Source: Pseudomonas sp.
GTDB taxonomy: Bacteria; Pseudomonadota; Gammaproteobacteria; Pseudomonadales; Pseudomonadaceae
Reading direction: 5' to 3'
Length of the DNA: 64,000 bases
NCBI GenBank assembly: GCA_007713455.1
Contig: VMRT01000016.1
Coordinates: forward strand, 1-64,000
Part shown: positions 7,383 through 16,075 of the stretch, piece by piece
Layout: every line of letters begins with the position of its first letter
Position numbering within the stretch: the first letter of the stretch is position 1
Notes under the pieces: generated by a model
Told to the model about the DNA's origin: nothing
The model's database searches: none
The model's input: the letters and a program-made list of their open reading frames with translations, nothing else
Position numbers and translations under genes: made by a program

Positions 7383-9250
7383 GCCAGAGGCTGGGGCGGG
7401 GACGGTTGGAACTTCCCATAGGCGGCTGCCAATGGCGGCGACTTGGCTGCAGCCTCTGGGAGAGGGCGCACGCCGGCTAGCTGGGGAGGTAGTGGAGGCG
7501 GCGGAGGTGGCTCAATGACGTTCTTGATGGCTGCCAGCGTGGTTCTCACGTATTCAGGCATGTCATTGGCGGTTGGGCAGGAGGCGAGCAAGTCGCCGGC
7601 GTCGCCACCACCCTTGGCCCAGCTGAAATAGCTCGACAGAGCCGCCTGCAGATTGGCCAGCGGCGTTGCGGGCGTTGGCGTCCATGCCGCGAGATGCTGC
7701 GGCCAATCGCCGCCAGCAACTACAACAGCAGCATAGCTGCGGAGTGCGACCTCAGACACGCCATGCAACACAAGGTTTTCGAAGCCCTTAGTCGCGGACT
7801 CATAGGCATGATCGACCGAGGCAGTGATGGTTGCGAGCGCCTCCTGTGATTGCTTGTCGAACACCGCGAACACGATCTTGCCGAGAGACCGGAAGAATGC
7901 CCCTAGAGGAGCGACATTGGTCTCGCCGCGAGCATCAACGATAGCCACTCCAAGGTTTTCGAGAGATTTGAATCGCGTGGGATCCAGCTCGGCGAGCCGG
8001 CGGGCGGCGGCAGGCAATGCGTCGAACTCTGTACGGCCCTCAAGCACAAGTACGTAGCGGGCAAGTAGAGCTTCGCAGAACCGAGCTTTAAACTCTGTGC
8101 GATAGGCCTTGGGCTTGACTGCTGGTGGGTATGTAGCAGGGACTCCGGTCATAACACCGGCCGTGCGCTTGAGAACCACCACCTGGGCAGGCTCGAACTC
8201 CTCCAGCACGTAGGGTGAGTGGGAGGTGAAGATGGCCTGTGCCGACTTCTGGCGCAGCGAATTGATAATTCGTTTCTGGGTGTGCGGCGGAAGCGCAATC
8301 TCTGGCTCTTCCATCGCGAAGATCACGCTTTGCTTGAGTTCGGCGATGATGGATAGCAGAGCCAATACCAGCGTGTTAATCGTGCCTGTGCCTTGGTGCT
8401 GATATGGGGCGGAATAGACGGAGCCGTCCGGCCTTTTCGCTCCAGTGCCCATGAAGACGGTCAGGGTTCGACGGAGCATGTCGCGGGTGAGGTCCGAAAC
8501 CCGCATGTGGGGTTGCTCTGCCCAGTCGGATGGTACGTAGTGCCGTACTGCATCTTGGACTGCGACAAGTAACTCGCCGATATCCTCGGTCTCTCCAGCT
8601 GGCAATGCCCTCAATTGGTCGAGCAAGTCTTCCCACATTGTCAGTCGCGTCTCCTTAAGCCGAAGGATCACGTCCAACAGAGAGCCTCGCTCTAGGCTGA
8701 GTGCGCGGGCGCCGGTTCGTAGGGTGCGGAGATAAAGAAAACCGCACTTTCGTTTGTCGGGCGCAGAGAACCGCAGGTAGGAGCCATCCGGCATTTCGGG
8801 AGTGGCGTAAAAGGTATCCCCAGCGAAGTCGTCCTCTTCTACGTCATACCAGCCGTTGAAGAAGACGCGTATTGCTGCACCAACATGGGGGACGTCTGTT
8901 CCCTCTGGGGGTGCCCCCACAAGCAATGTCTTGGCCTGTGGATCCCACCACTCGATATGGTCGCGGAAATGCCGCAGCTGCTCATCAGAAAGTCCAGCGA
9001 CAATAACCTCGATCTGGATCGGGACGACCTCGTTCTTGACCGGATCTACGTACGTACCGGCATGGAAATCGTGCTCATCAATTACAGGACGGCGACTCAG
9101 GCGCTCCGGGCCAAGTACCAGGTCCACCGCTTCCAGCAATGTGGACTTGCCGGCGTTGTTGTCACCGATAAAAGCAGTGTGTCCATTGAGGTGGACCTCA
9201 CAGTAGGCGATGCCTCTGAAGTTCCGGACGCGAACACGCACAAGATGCAC
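7379..9250 (-). CDS. OLD-family ATPase/TOPRIM nuclease (GajA-like, class 2 OLD)
   Basis: This is a protein of 623 residues. The N-terminal ABC-type ATPase has 'RVRVRNFRGI', Walker A GDNNAGKST (29-37), a signature-like 'QHQGTGTINTLVLALLSI', Walker B VIFAMEEPEIALPPH and the H-loop IFTSHSPYVLEEF. A TOPRIM domain follows at about residue 400, with the acidic start VLEGRTEFDALP, then AIVDARGETN and VFAVFDKQ. The second Asp of the usual DxD is replaced there (DKQ). The C-terminus is proline-rich. A GTG start at 9250 has a strong AAGGAGGG upstream. With the overlapping helicase gene the layout matches Gabija (GajA-GajB) and class 2 OLD operons, in which the nuclease cuts DNA during phage infection. 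The surrounding IS-rich, AT-richer DNA fits a defence locus. Confidence 0.85.
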   Translation of the reverse strand: MHLVRVRVRNFRGIAYCEVHLNGHTAFIGDNNAGKSTLLEAVDLVLGPERLSRRPVIDEHDFHAGTYVDPVKNEVVPIQIEVIVAGLSDEQLRHFRDHIEWWDPQAKTLLVGAPPEGTDVPHVGAAIRVFFNGWYDVEEDDFAGDTFYATPEMPDGSYLRFSAPDKRKCGFLYLRTLRTGARALSLERGSLLDVILRLKETRLTMWEDLLDQLRALPAGETEDIGELLVAVQDAVRHYVPSDWAEQPHMRVSDLTRDMLRRTLTVFMGTGAKRPDGSVYSAPYQHQGTGTINTLVLALLSIIAELKQSVIFAMEEPEIALPPHTQKRIINSLRQKSAQAIFTSHSPYVLEEFEPAQVVVLKRTAGVMTGVPATYPPAVKPKAYRTEFKARFCEALLARYVLVLEGRTEFDALPAAARRLAELDPTRFKSLENLGVAIVDARGETNVAPLGAFFRSLGKIVFAVFDKQSQEALATITASVDHAYESATKGFENLVLHGVSEVALRSYAAVVVAGGDWPQHLAAWTPTPATPLANLQAALSSYFSWAKGGGDAGDLLASCPTANDMPEYVRTTLAAIKNVIEPPPPPPLPPQLAGVRPLPEAAAKSPPLAAAYGKFQPSPPQPLA

Positions 9251-9877
9251 TTCGACCCTCCTTGTCTAGCGGAAAACAATCTACTGATTCTAGTGCGTCA
9301 TGGTAGGTGCGATTCGACTGTATCGCTACTTGAGGGCTCCTTCGGGTCGAGTCGCGTACCGCGCGCCCGCAACCAAGGGCCGCTATTGGCCGAACGCTGT
9401 CGTCCAGCAAGCGACCGCTTCGGTCAAGGAGGTGTCCAATTAAGGCGTCAAACGGAGGTGCACTGATCTTGAAATCAGGTAGTCGCTTGGCATTACTAAA
9501 TGCGCCCACCGATTCGCTATAGCGCCTACCTCACCCCCGCATCTTCGATAGCGCCGAGAACAGCTTCGCAGTTCAAGCTCGATCTCGCGGGAACCAGGAC
9601 CGAGCTCTGAGCGTCTGATCATAGGACACATGATCGAGTCTCTGGCAATGGATAGCCGTCCTCTCAGCTCATTACCCGCCTCAGCGGGTCCGCAAAATCA
9701 ATGGTCTCCTGCGTGCTCTGCGTTATGGCTAAAGAATTTAGATCTCCGTATAGCGAGGTTTCCATTCGAGTCAGGCGTAGCTGCGAAGGCAGAGCTACGA
9801 TCCGATGCTTAGCGATTGAACTACCTCTCGCTTCACCTCTCACAAAACGTTAATCATCTCTCTCAAGAGCCCTGAAA
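9251..9877. other. Gene-poor spacer between the OLD gene and rfbD
   Basis: These 627 bases hold the start regions of two divergent genes, the OLD nuclease (left, minus) and rfbD (right, plus). Short open frames exist on both strands, but none has a convincing ribosome site or recognisable protein. I see no tRNA, direct repeat or IS end. It may contain scrambled remains of former genes at an island junction. Confidence 0.5.
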
Positions 9878-10792
9878 GTGAAGATATTAGTCACCGGTTG
9901 CCACGGCCAGATTGGACGCAGCCTAGTCAAACAAGGCACGGAGCATGGGTGGAGCATTGTCGGCATGTCTAAAGCCGAGCTTGATGTTGGCAATGGTCAG
10001 TCTGTCTTGGAGAAAATCGAGCTAGTGAAGCCAGACGTTATCATCAACGCCGCCGCGTTTACCGGCGTCGACGCTGCTGAGACGCGTGTGGAGGATGCCT
10101 ATCGAGTTAACCGAGACGGTGCAGGAAACCTGGCGCTACACGCTGACAGCCAAGGCATTCCAATTTTTCATCTTTCCACCGACTACGTTTTCGACGGGAA
10201 GCACAGCCGCCCCTATGTGGAGCACGACAAAACAGCCCCCCTCAGCGTCTATGGTGCGAGTAAGCGCGATGGAGAGGCTCAGGTGCAGCAGGCGGAGAAA
10301 CACCTGATATTAAGGACCAGCTGGGTCTATGGGGCATATGGAAGCAACTTCCTGAACACGATGCTGCGTCTCACAGGCGAAAAGGAGCTGCGTATCGTCG
10401 ATGACCAGGTAGGGTGCCCAACCAGTAGCGAGCGGATCGCTTTGGTCCTTCTTGAGTTCGCTCAGCGTTATAAATCAGACGGAAAGCTGCCATGGGGGCT
10501 CTATCACTTCAGCGGTCAGTCACATTGCTCCTGGTTCGAGTTTGCACAAGCCATATTCGACCATGCAGCCGTAGCCGGCATCATTGCGCGCTCTCCGCGA
10601 TTGACGCCCATCACAACAGAAGAATATCCAACGCCAGCCAAGCGTCCGGCCTGGTCCGTACTGGACTGTGGCCTTTTTGAGCGCACATTTGGGATATCGC
10701 AGACGCCTTGGCGTGTCGATCTTGAGGCGACTATCAAATCGCTAAAAAGCGGATTCACTGATCAGCTGCACATCACATCGGTTCGCAGTTAG
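9878..10792 (+). CDS. rfbD: dTDP-4-dehydrorhamnose reductase
   Basis: RfbD reduces dTDP-4-keto-L-rhamnose to dTDP-L-rhamnose with NAD(P)H, the last step of rhamnose donor synthesis for O-antigen and other glycans. The protein has 304 residues, the normal length. It has the N-terminal Rossmann motif GCHGQIGRSL, 'VIINAAAFTGVDAAE', the active-site region STDYVFDG, the YGASKRDGE (YxxxK) catalytic pair, and the late LRTSWVYGAYGSNF. The start is GTG 9878. The usual partners rfbB, rfbA and rfbC are not in this window, so the gene is either an orphan copy or the remainder of a rearranged polysaccharide cluster. It lies between a defence pair and an acylation cassette. Confidence 0.9.
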   Translation: MKILVTGCHGQIGRSLVKQGTEHGWSIVGMSKAELDVGNGQSVLEKIELVKPDVIINAAAFTGVDAAETRVEDAYRVNRDGAGNLALHADSQGIPIFHLSTDYVFDGKHSRPYVEHDKTAPLSVYGASKRDGEAQVQQAEKHLILRTSWVYGAYGSNFLNTMLRLTGEKELRIVDDQVGCPTSSERIALVLLEFAQRYKSDGKLPWGLYHFSGQSHCSWFEFAQAIFDHAAVAGIIARSPRLTPITTEEYPTPAKRPAWSVLDCGLFERTFGISQTPWRVDLEATIKSLKSGFTDQLHITSVRS

Positions 10793-11223
10793 CGGCAATT
10801 GCAATTGTGGAGCAGGGGGCACCAAGCATCACCTGCTGTACGTCGCTGTCGATATCGAGCAGCGGCTCGGCGTAGGCGTCGCCTTCCTTGCGATTTAGCA
10901 TCCGCGAGTACTACGGCGCGCCTCGACTCTTCTTCGTTGAGATTCTCGGACGTGGATTGCTCCTTCGCCTGCACTTGGCCGTTGCTGAACGGTCAGCAAC
11001 GGCTGAAACTTTTCCTTACATCTGCCGGTCCCACCCACAGGAGCTCAGGGAGGGCAGCATTGCCCCAGCGAGAGTCCACCGTAACGGCCATGATGCCGCG
11101 CCGCTCAGACAGGATTGGCCGGTTCGACATCAGGATCACATGGACCGTAGACATGGATGACTCGCCCCGCCTTGCCGGCGGCCTGAGCAGCGATGCACGA
11201 ACGCTGAGCAGGGAATAGGGAAG
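10793..11223. other. Non-coding or degenerate spacer before the MBOAT cassette
   Basis: This is 431 bases without a convincing gene. On the minus strand an ATG at 10901 opens a 40-odd codon frame reading MLNRKEGDAYAEPLLDI and onward, ending inside the 3' end of rfbD near 10773. It has coding-like composition but a weak ribosome site, and it may be a fragment of a lost gene. The promoter of the downstream MBOAT gene should lie here. AGGGAA precedes its ATG, but no clear -35/-10 pair stands out. Confidence 0.45.
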
Positions 11224-12762
11224 ATGCTTTTCAATTCGGTGGAATTCATCGCCGGCTTTCTTCCGGTGGTGCTGATTGGATTCTTCGTGCTGACCGGATC
11301 GGGCCGACAGCGGCTCGCGGTGATCTGGCTGACCGTCGTCTCGTTGGTGTTCTACGGCTGGTGGAACCCGGTCTACGTACCGCTGCTGGTCGGCAGCATG
11401 CTGGTCAACTATCTGCTCGGTGGCTACCTGCGCCGGCACCCCTCACGTCTGGTGCTCGGGCTGGCGGTCGCGGCCAACGTGTTGCTGCTGGTCTACTACA
11501 AATACACCGGCTTCCTGCTCGGCACGCTGGATGCGGCGCTGGATCTCGGTTGGCGGGTGGAAGACATCATTCTGCCGCTGGCGATCTCCTTCTTCACCTT
11601 CCAGCAGATCGCCTACCTGGTCGATGCCCATGACGGCGTGGTGGAAGAACACGACTTTGCCAACTACTGCCTGTTCATCAGCTTCTTTCCGCAGCTGATC
11701 GCCGGACCGATCACCCACCACGGTGAAATGCTTGCGCAGTTCAACGACCGCGACAGCTTCCGCGCGCGCATCGACAACCTGTCGCTGGGTGCCACGGTGT
11801 TTCTGCTCGGCCTGTTCAAGAAGGTGGTGATCGCCGACACCCTCGCGCTAAAGGCCACGCCGGTCTTCAGCCTGGCCGCCGACGGCACCATCCCGGCCTT
11901 CTACGACGCATGGACCGGCGCGCTGACTTACACGCTGCAGATCTATTTCGACTTCTCCGGCTACAGCGACATGGCCATCGGGCTGGCGCTGCTGTTCGGC
12001 ATCAGCCTGCCGGCCAACTTCAACAGCCCGTTCAAGGCCCGCAACGTCATCGACTACTGGTCGCGCTGGCACATGACGCTGACGCGTTTTCTCACCGCCT
12101 ACATCTACAACCCCATCGTGCTGCGGGTGACCCGCGCGCGCATGGCAGCCGGCAAGCCGCAGCCACGGCGGGGCAAGATGACCGCCGGCACCTTCTTTGC
12201 GCTGGTCGCCTACCCCACCGTCTTCACCATGTTCATTTCCGGCATCTGGCACGGCGCCGGCTGGCACTTCGTCGCCTTCGGCCTGCTGCACGGCTTATAT
12301 TTGGTGGTCGCCCACGGCTGGCGTGCCTGGAAGGCGCGTCAGGGCTGGAAGCTGGACAGCGACATCTGGTGGCACAAGGCCGCGGCCGTCGCGCTGACCT
12401 TTGGCTGCGTGGTGGTGGCAATGGTGTTCTTCCGCGCCAGCGACGTACCGGCGGCCATGGCGATCCTCGCCGGCATGCTCGGCCTGAGCCCGATCAGCAC
12501 GGCGATGGATCGCTCCGACTTCGTCTATATCGCCGCGTTGCTGGTGTTCGTCTGGGGCATACCCAACGTGCAGCAGTGGATGGGCCGCTTCCGTACCGCG
12601 CTCAACTTCCAGCCCCAGCCGCACTGGACCGAACGCCTGCTGCCGGTCAGCGCGTGGCGGCCGACGGCGATCCACGGCATGGCGATCGGCGTGCTCGGTT
12701 TCTTCGCCCTGGCGATCGCCTTTTCCATGGCACCGACGGAGTTCCTCTACTTCCAGTTCTGA
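11224..12762 (+). CDS. MBOAT-family O-acyltransferase (AlgI-like)
   Basis: This polytopic inner-membrane protein of 512 residues belongs to the AlgI/PatA/DltB branch of membrane-bound O-acyltransferases. They pass an acyl group from a cytoplasmic donor across the membrane for esterification of a surface polymer. The hallmarks are LFNSVEFIAGFLPVVLIGFF at the N-terminus, KYTGFLLGTLD, PLAISFFTFQQIAYLVDAH, FFPQLIAGPITHH, DFSGYSDMAIG, 'NFNSPFKARNVIDYWSRWHMTLTRF', and the two conserved histidines in SGIWHGAGWHF and LLHGLYL. AlgI has a similar length. It is the first gene of a tight operon with FkbH-like, ACP and SGNH-like genes, which suggests an ACP-bound acyl donor instead of plain acetyl-CoA. 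No alginate biosynthesis genes are adjacent, so alginate is unlikely to be the target. AGGGAA serves as ribosome site. Confidence 0.9.
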   Translation: MLFNSVEFIAGFLPVVLIGFFVLTGSGRQRLAVIWLTVVSLVFYGWWNPVYVPLLVGSMLVNYLLGGYLRRHPSRLVLGLAVAANVLLLVYYKYTGFLLGTLDAALDLGWRVEDIILPLAISFFTFQQIAYLVDAHDGVVEEHDFANYCLFISFFPQLIAGPITHHGEMLAQFNDRDSFRARIDNLSLGATVFLLGLFKKVVIADTLALKATPVFSLAADGTIPAFYDAWTGALTYTLQIYFDFSGYSDMAIGLALLFGISLPANFNSPFKARNVIDYWSRWHMTLTRFLTAYIYNPIVLRVTRARMAAGKPQPRRGKMTAGTFFALVAYPTVFTMFISGIWHGAGWHFVAFGLLHGLYLVVAHGWRAWKARQGWKLDSDIWWHKAAAVALTFGCVVVAMVFFRASDVPAAMAILAGMLGLSPISTAMDRSDFVYIAALLVFVWGIPNVQQWMGRFRTALNFQPQPHWTERLLPVSAWRPTAIHGMAIGVLGFFALAIAFSMAPTEFLYFQF

Positions 12763-12783
12763 CCACGACAAGGAGTCTCAGGT

Positions 12784-14685
12784 ATGCAACAGCTCTCATG
12801 GCTGCCGACACACGCGGATCTATCCGGTGCCATCGGCCAAGCCAAACGCATCGAAGATCCGCTGCAGCGGCTGCATGAAGCCGCCAAGCTGGCCGCTCAT
12901 CAACGGGATTTCACCCTGACCGCACGGCTGGACAAGCTGGCCACCGCCGGTATCGAGCAGAACGCCACGGCGGCACGACTGACGCCACTGCGGGTGGCAT
13001 TGCTGTCCTCGCATACGGTCGATCACCTGCTGCCGGCCATCCGCGTGGCCGGACTGCAACGGCGCCTGGCGCTTTCGCTGCACGTTGCGCCCTACGGTAT
13101 GTACCGACAGGCACTGCTGGCTGATGACCCGGCGCTGAACGCCTTCGCCCCGCAACTGGTGGTGCTGGCGCTGGACGCCCATGACGCGCCGCTGCAACTG
13201 CCCTTGCAGGCGGGCCAGGCGGAGGTGGATGCCGCCGTGGCGGAGCGCGTCGAAGAACTGCGCCTGCTCTGGCGCCGGGCCCGCGAGCGATATGCCGCGC
13301 AGGTTGTGCAGCAAACCCTGGTGCCAGTCGTCCCGCCACTGTTCGGCTCTTACGAAGCACTGGTGCCGGCTTCGCCGCGGGCAGTCATCGAACGATTGAA
13401 TGCGGCCATCCGAGCCGCTGCCCGCGAGGATGGCGTGCTGCTGCTCGATCTGGCCTGGCACGCAGCCGCTTATGGCGACGGCCTGGGCGAGCCGGTGCGC
13501 TGGCATCAGGCCAAGCAGCTGGTCAGCCCGGCCCTGGCACCGCTTTATGGCGAGCAGCTGGCACGGATCGCAGCGGCCACTGCCGGGCTGTCGCGCAAAT
13601 GCCTGGTACTCGATCTGGACAACACCCTCTGGGGCGGTGTGATCGGTGATGACGGCATCGACGGTATCCAGCTCGGCCAGGGCAGCCCCAGCGGCGAGGC
13701 GTTTCTCGCCTTTCAGCATTATGCCGCGCAATTGGCGCGCCGCGGGGTGATTCTCACGGTGTGCAGCAAAAACGACCTGCACATTGCCGAGGCGGCATTC
13801 GCGCACCCGGAAATGGCGCTCAAGCGCAGCGATATCGCGGCTTTCGTCGCCAACTGGGAAGACAAGGCCGGCAACCTGCGGCGCATCGCGGGCATGCTCG
13901 ATATCGGCCTGGATAGCCTGGTGTTCGTCGACGACAACCCCGCCGAGCGCGACATCGTGCGCCGCGAGCTGCCGGAAGTCGCCGTACCGGAACTGCCCGC
14001 CGACGTCGCCGATTACCCCGCGCGCATCGCCGCGGCGGGTTACTTCGAGGCCGTGTCCTTTACCTCCGATGACGCCGAGCGCGGCCGCAGCTATGCGCTG
14101 AATGTCGAACGCAAGGCCGCGCTGAACCAGGCCACGGACATGGAAGGCTACCTGCGCGGGCTGCAAATGGTGCTGCGCGTCAGCTGCATCGGCGCCGCCG
14201 AGCTGGCGCGCGCCACCCAGCTGATCAACAAGACCAACCAGTTCAATCTCACCACCCGCCGCTATACCGAAGCCGAAGTCGAGCGCATGGCCAGCGATCC
14301 GCAAACCATCGCGTTGGCCCTGCGGCTGGAAGACAAGTTCGGCGATAACGGCCTGATCAGCGTGGTGCTGGCGCGACCGGATACAGCCATCGAGGCTGAC
14401 GAACTGCTGATCGACAGCTGGCTGATGAGCTGCCGCGTGCTGGGGCGTGAAGTCGAGATGGCCGTGCTGGAGGTGCTGGCCGATGCGGCAGCGGCCGCAG
14501 GCTGGGGCGCACTGGTCGGCGAATACCGTCCCACCGAACGCAACGGCATGGTTGCCGAACACTATCCGCGGTTGGGCTTCGAGCAGTGTCCCGCCCCTGC
14601 CAACGCCATCGCCGATGCAAGTTTCTGGCGCTACGAGCTGGCCTCGCGCGCTCCCATCAACCATCACATCCAGGTGCAAGCATGA
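12784..14685 (+). CDS. FkbH-like HAD-IIIC family protein (acyl-ACP loading)
   Basis: This protein of 633 residues has three parts. An N-terminal region of about 265 residues is of the FkbH N-terminal type. The HAD phosphatase-like domain follows with motif I LVLDLDNTLWGGVIGDDG (about 272-290), motif II ILTVCSKND, the motif III lysine in NWEDKAGNLRRIA and motif IV LVFVDDNPAERD (about 380). The C-terminal domain of about 220 residues is GNAT-like, with 'LINKTNQFNLTTRRYTEAEV'. In polyketide pathways FkbH proteins take 1,3-bisphosphoglycerate, remove phosphate and load a glyceryl unit onto an ACP. The next gene is an ACP whose start codon overlaps this stop by four bases. I infer loading of a glyceryl-type or related unit for the MBOAT upstream. 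AAGGAG lies nine bases before the ATG. Confidence 0.88.
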   Translation: MQQLSWLPTHADLSGAIGQAKRIEDPLQRLHEAAKLAAHQRDFTLTARLDKLATAGIEQNATAARLTPLRVALLSSHTVDHLLPAIRVAGLQRRLALSLHVAPYGMYRQALLADDPALNAFAPQLVVLALDAHDAPLQLPLQAGQAEVDAAVAERVEELRLLWRRARERYAAQVVQQTLVPVVPPLFGSYEALVPASPRAVIERLNAAIRAAAREDGVLLLDLAWHAAAYGDGLGEPVRWHQAKQLVSPALAPLYGEQLARIAAATAGLSRKCLVLDLDNTLWGGVIGDDGIDGIQLGQGSPSGEAFLAFQHYAAQLARRGVILTVCSKNDLHIAEAAFAHPEMALKRSDIAAFVANWEDKAGNLRRIAGMLDIGLDSLVFVDDNPAERDIVRRELPEVAVPELPADVADYPARIAAAGYFEAVSFTSDDAERGRSYALNVERKAALNQATDMEGYLRGLQMVLRVSCIGAAELARATQLINKTNQFNLTTRRYTEAEVERMASDPQTIALALRLEDKFGDNGLISVVLARPDTAIEADELLIDSWLMSCRVLGREVEMAVLEVLADAAAAAGWGALVGEYRPTERNGMVAEHYPRLGFEQCPAPANAIADASFWRYELASRAPINHHIQVQA

Positions 14686-14930
14686 ACGAAAAGGAAATTC
14701 TCCAGGCGCTGACCCAGGTCTTCCAAGACGTGTTCGACGATGACGATATCGTCCTCACCTCCGAAACCACCGCCGACGACATCGATGGCTGGGACAGCCA
14801 GACCCATGTGCTGCTGATCGTGGCCGCCGAGCAACGCTTCGGCATCAAGTTCCGCACCGCCGAACTGGAATCACTGAAGAACGTTGGCCACTTCGCGCAA
14901 CTGATCCAGACCAAACTCGGAGGGCGTTGA
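14682..14930 (+). CDS. Acyl carrier protein
   Basis: This is a small acidic protein of 82 residues with the four-helix ACP pattern. The predicted phosphopantetheine attachment serine is in DIDGWDSQTHVLLIVAAEQ, where DS is followed by Q instead of the L of classical DSL. Stand-alone ACPs that serve FkbH-type enzymes often have such a GWDSLxH-like motif. ATGA overlap with the FkbH-like gene couples the two. It is not the fatty-acid ACP (acpP), which lies in a fab cluster and has a DSLD motif. Its cargo is inferred to be the unit loaded by the FkbH partner. Confidence 0.88.
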   Translation: MNEKEILQALTQVFQDVFDDDDIVLTSETTADDIDGWDSQTHVLLIVAAEQRFGIKFRTAELESLKNVGHFAQLIQTKLGGR

Positions 14931-14933
14931 GTC

Positions 14934-15998
14934 ATGGCCAGATCCGTCGATACATGCCCGGACGGCGTTGCCGCCTGGGCCGAAGCAGACCAGCGGCGGA
15001 TACGTGCCGGCTACCTGCTGGGCATGTTCGCCGGGCTGTTCGGGATGCTCGGCGGCTTTGCCGCCCTGCTCGCCTGGCTCAATCACACCGACAACCTGCC
15101 GCCACCGGCCTTCTCCAACAGCCTGTGTGTGGACGAAAAGCTGCACTTTCTGCGGCACAACCCCATCGCCGATCCGAACCTGCTGATCGTCGGTTCCTCG
15201 GTCGCCTGGCGCCATGTCGATGGTGACGTGCTGATCGAGCAGACGCCTGGCTTGCGCCCGCTCAACGGTGCGTTCTGCGGCCTGCACGCCAACCAGTCGA
15301 CCTATGTCGCCAACTGGCTGCTTGACCGTGAACCGAGCGTCCGCCAGGTGGTGATGATCGTCGATCCGCTGGACTTCGCCGGCTGCTGGAAGGTGCCGGA
15401 TGCGGTGTTCGACCGCGAGGATGCCGATCACTACGTTTATCAGCAGGCCTCACGCTGGGGTTACTACATGCGCTACTTCTCGCCGCGTTCGCTGTTGCGC
15501 AATGCGCAGACGGTCAAGGCGCAGCGGGCCAACCAGATCGAATGGGACCCGTTGGTGTTCACCCGCCACGGCGACGGGCCGCTGGAGCCGCAGGGTGATC
15601 GCGGCCTGTTCTACGACAAACCGGACGCGCTGGATGACAGCTGCTTTGTCGCCCTGGGCGAGCTGTCGAAACGCCTGAAGAACGAGCAACGCCAGCTGCT
15701 GGTGGTTTCCACGCCCCTGCATCCGCAGTGGAAAGCCAAGGTCGATGCCGATGGCAGCTTTCTCGCCCGCTTTGACGCCAAGCTGAACGCCGCCATCGCC
15801 GGGCATGACGGGGCTCAGTATTGGAACGCCGATCGCGAATGGGTTGCTCCACCGGCCGCCTTCGTCGACGCCATTCACCTGCGCTGGTCAGCCGTGCATG
15901 ACTTTTCCGCGGCACTGGCCGAGCAACTGCAGGAAGCCAGACAGGAGATGGTCAGCAAGGCGGGGCTGGCCAGAAACGGCGCGTACGACGCGCCCTGA
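14934..15998 (+). CDS. Membrane-anchored SGNH-like protein of the acylation cassette
   Basis: This protein of 354 residues has one transmembrane helix near residues 25-48, placing the rest in the periplasm. The soluble part has features of an SGNH fold. Block I reads NLLIVGSSVAWRHVDGD (GSS in place of GDS), and a C-terminal FVDAIHLRWSA supplies the D-x-x-H pair. The arrangement recalls AlgJ/AlgX and PatB-like periplasmic partners that move the acyl group from the MBOAT to the polymer. The gene starts three bases after the ACP stop codon. I do not recognise it at family level beyond this, and the assignment of the serine as catalytic is inference. Confidence 0.7.
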   Translation: MARSVDTCPDGVAAWAEADQRRIRAGYLLGMFAGLFGMLGGFAALLAWLNHTDNLPPPAFSNSLCVDEKLHFLRHNPIADPNLLIVGSSVAWRHVDGDVLIEQTPGLRPLNGAFCGLHANQSTYVANWLLDREPSVRQVVMIVDPLDFAGCWKVPDAVFDREDADHYVYQQASRWGYYMRYFSPRSLLRNAQTVKAQRANQIEWDPLVFTRHGDGPLEPQGDRGLFYDKPDALDDSCFVALGELSKRLKNEQRQLLVVSTPLHPQWKAKVDADGSFLARFDAKLNAAIAGHDGAQYWNADREWVAPPAAFVDAIHLRWSAVHDFSAALAEQLQEARQEMVSKAGLARNGAYDAP

Positions 15999-16075
15999 TC
16001 GACAAGCGAACCGCTGGAAGCGGTGATGGTCCTAGAAAGAACATACAAACAAGAACGTAAGCCAGGAGTTGAATC

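Noticed and set aside
5670..9250. Plain DNA repair (UvrD plus RecF-like) pair
   Set aside because: The ATPase carries a C-terminal TOPRIM domain and OLD features, not RecF. The helicase is short, and the locus is accessory and IS-flanked.
11224..12762. Alginate acetylation gene algI
   Set aside because: No algD/algJ/algF or other alginate genes are adjacent, and the operon partners are FkbH and ACP. Only the MBOAT family is supported.
12820..14679. 619-codon open frame on the minus strand inside the FkbH-like gene
   Set aside because: It is a mirror frame of a GC-rich gene with strong third-position bias. The plus-strand protein has clear HAD motifs, while the minus frame has low-complexity Q/H/R/A-rich sequence and no domain.
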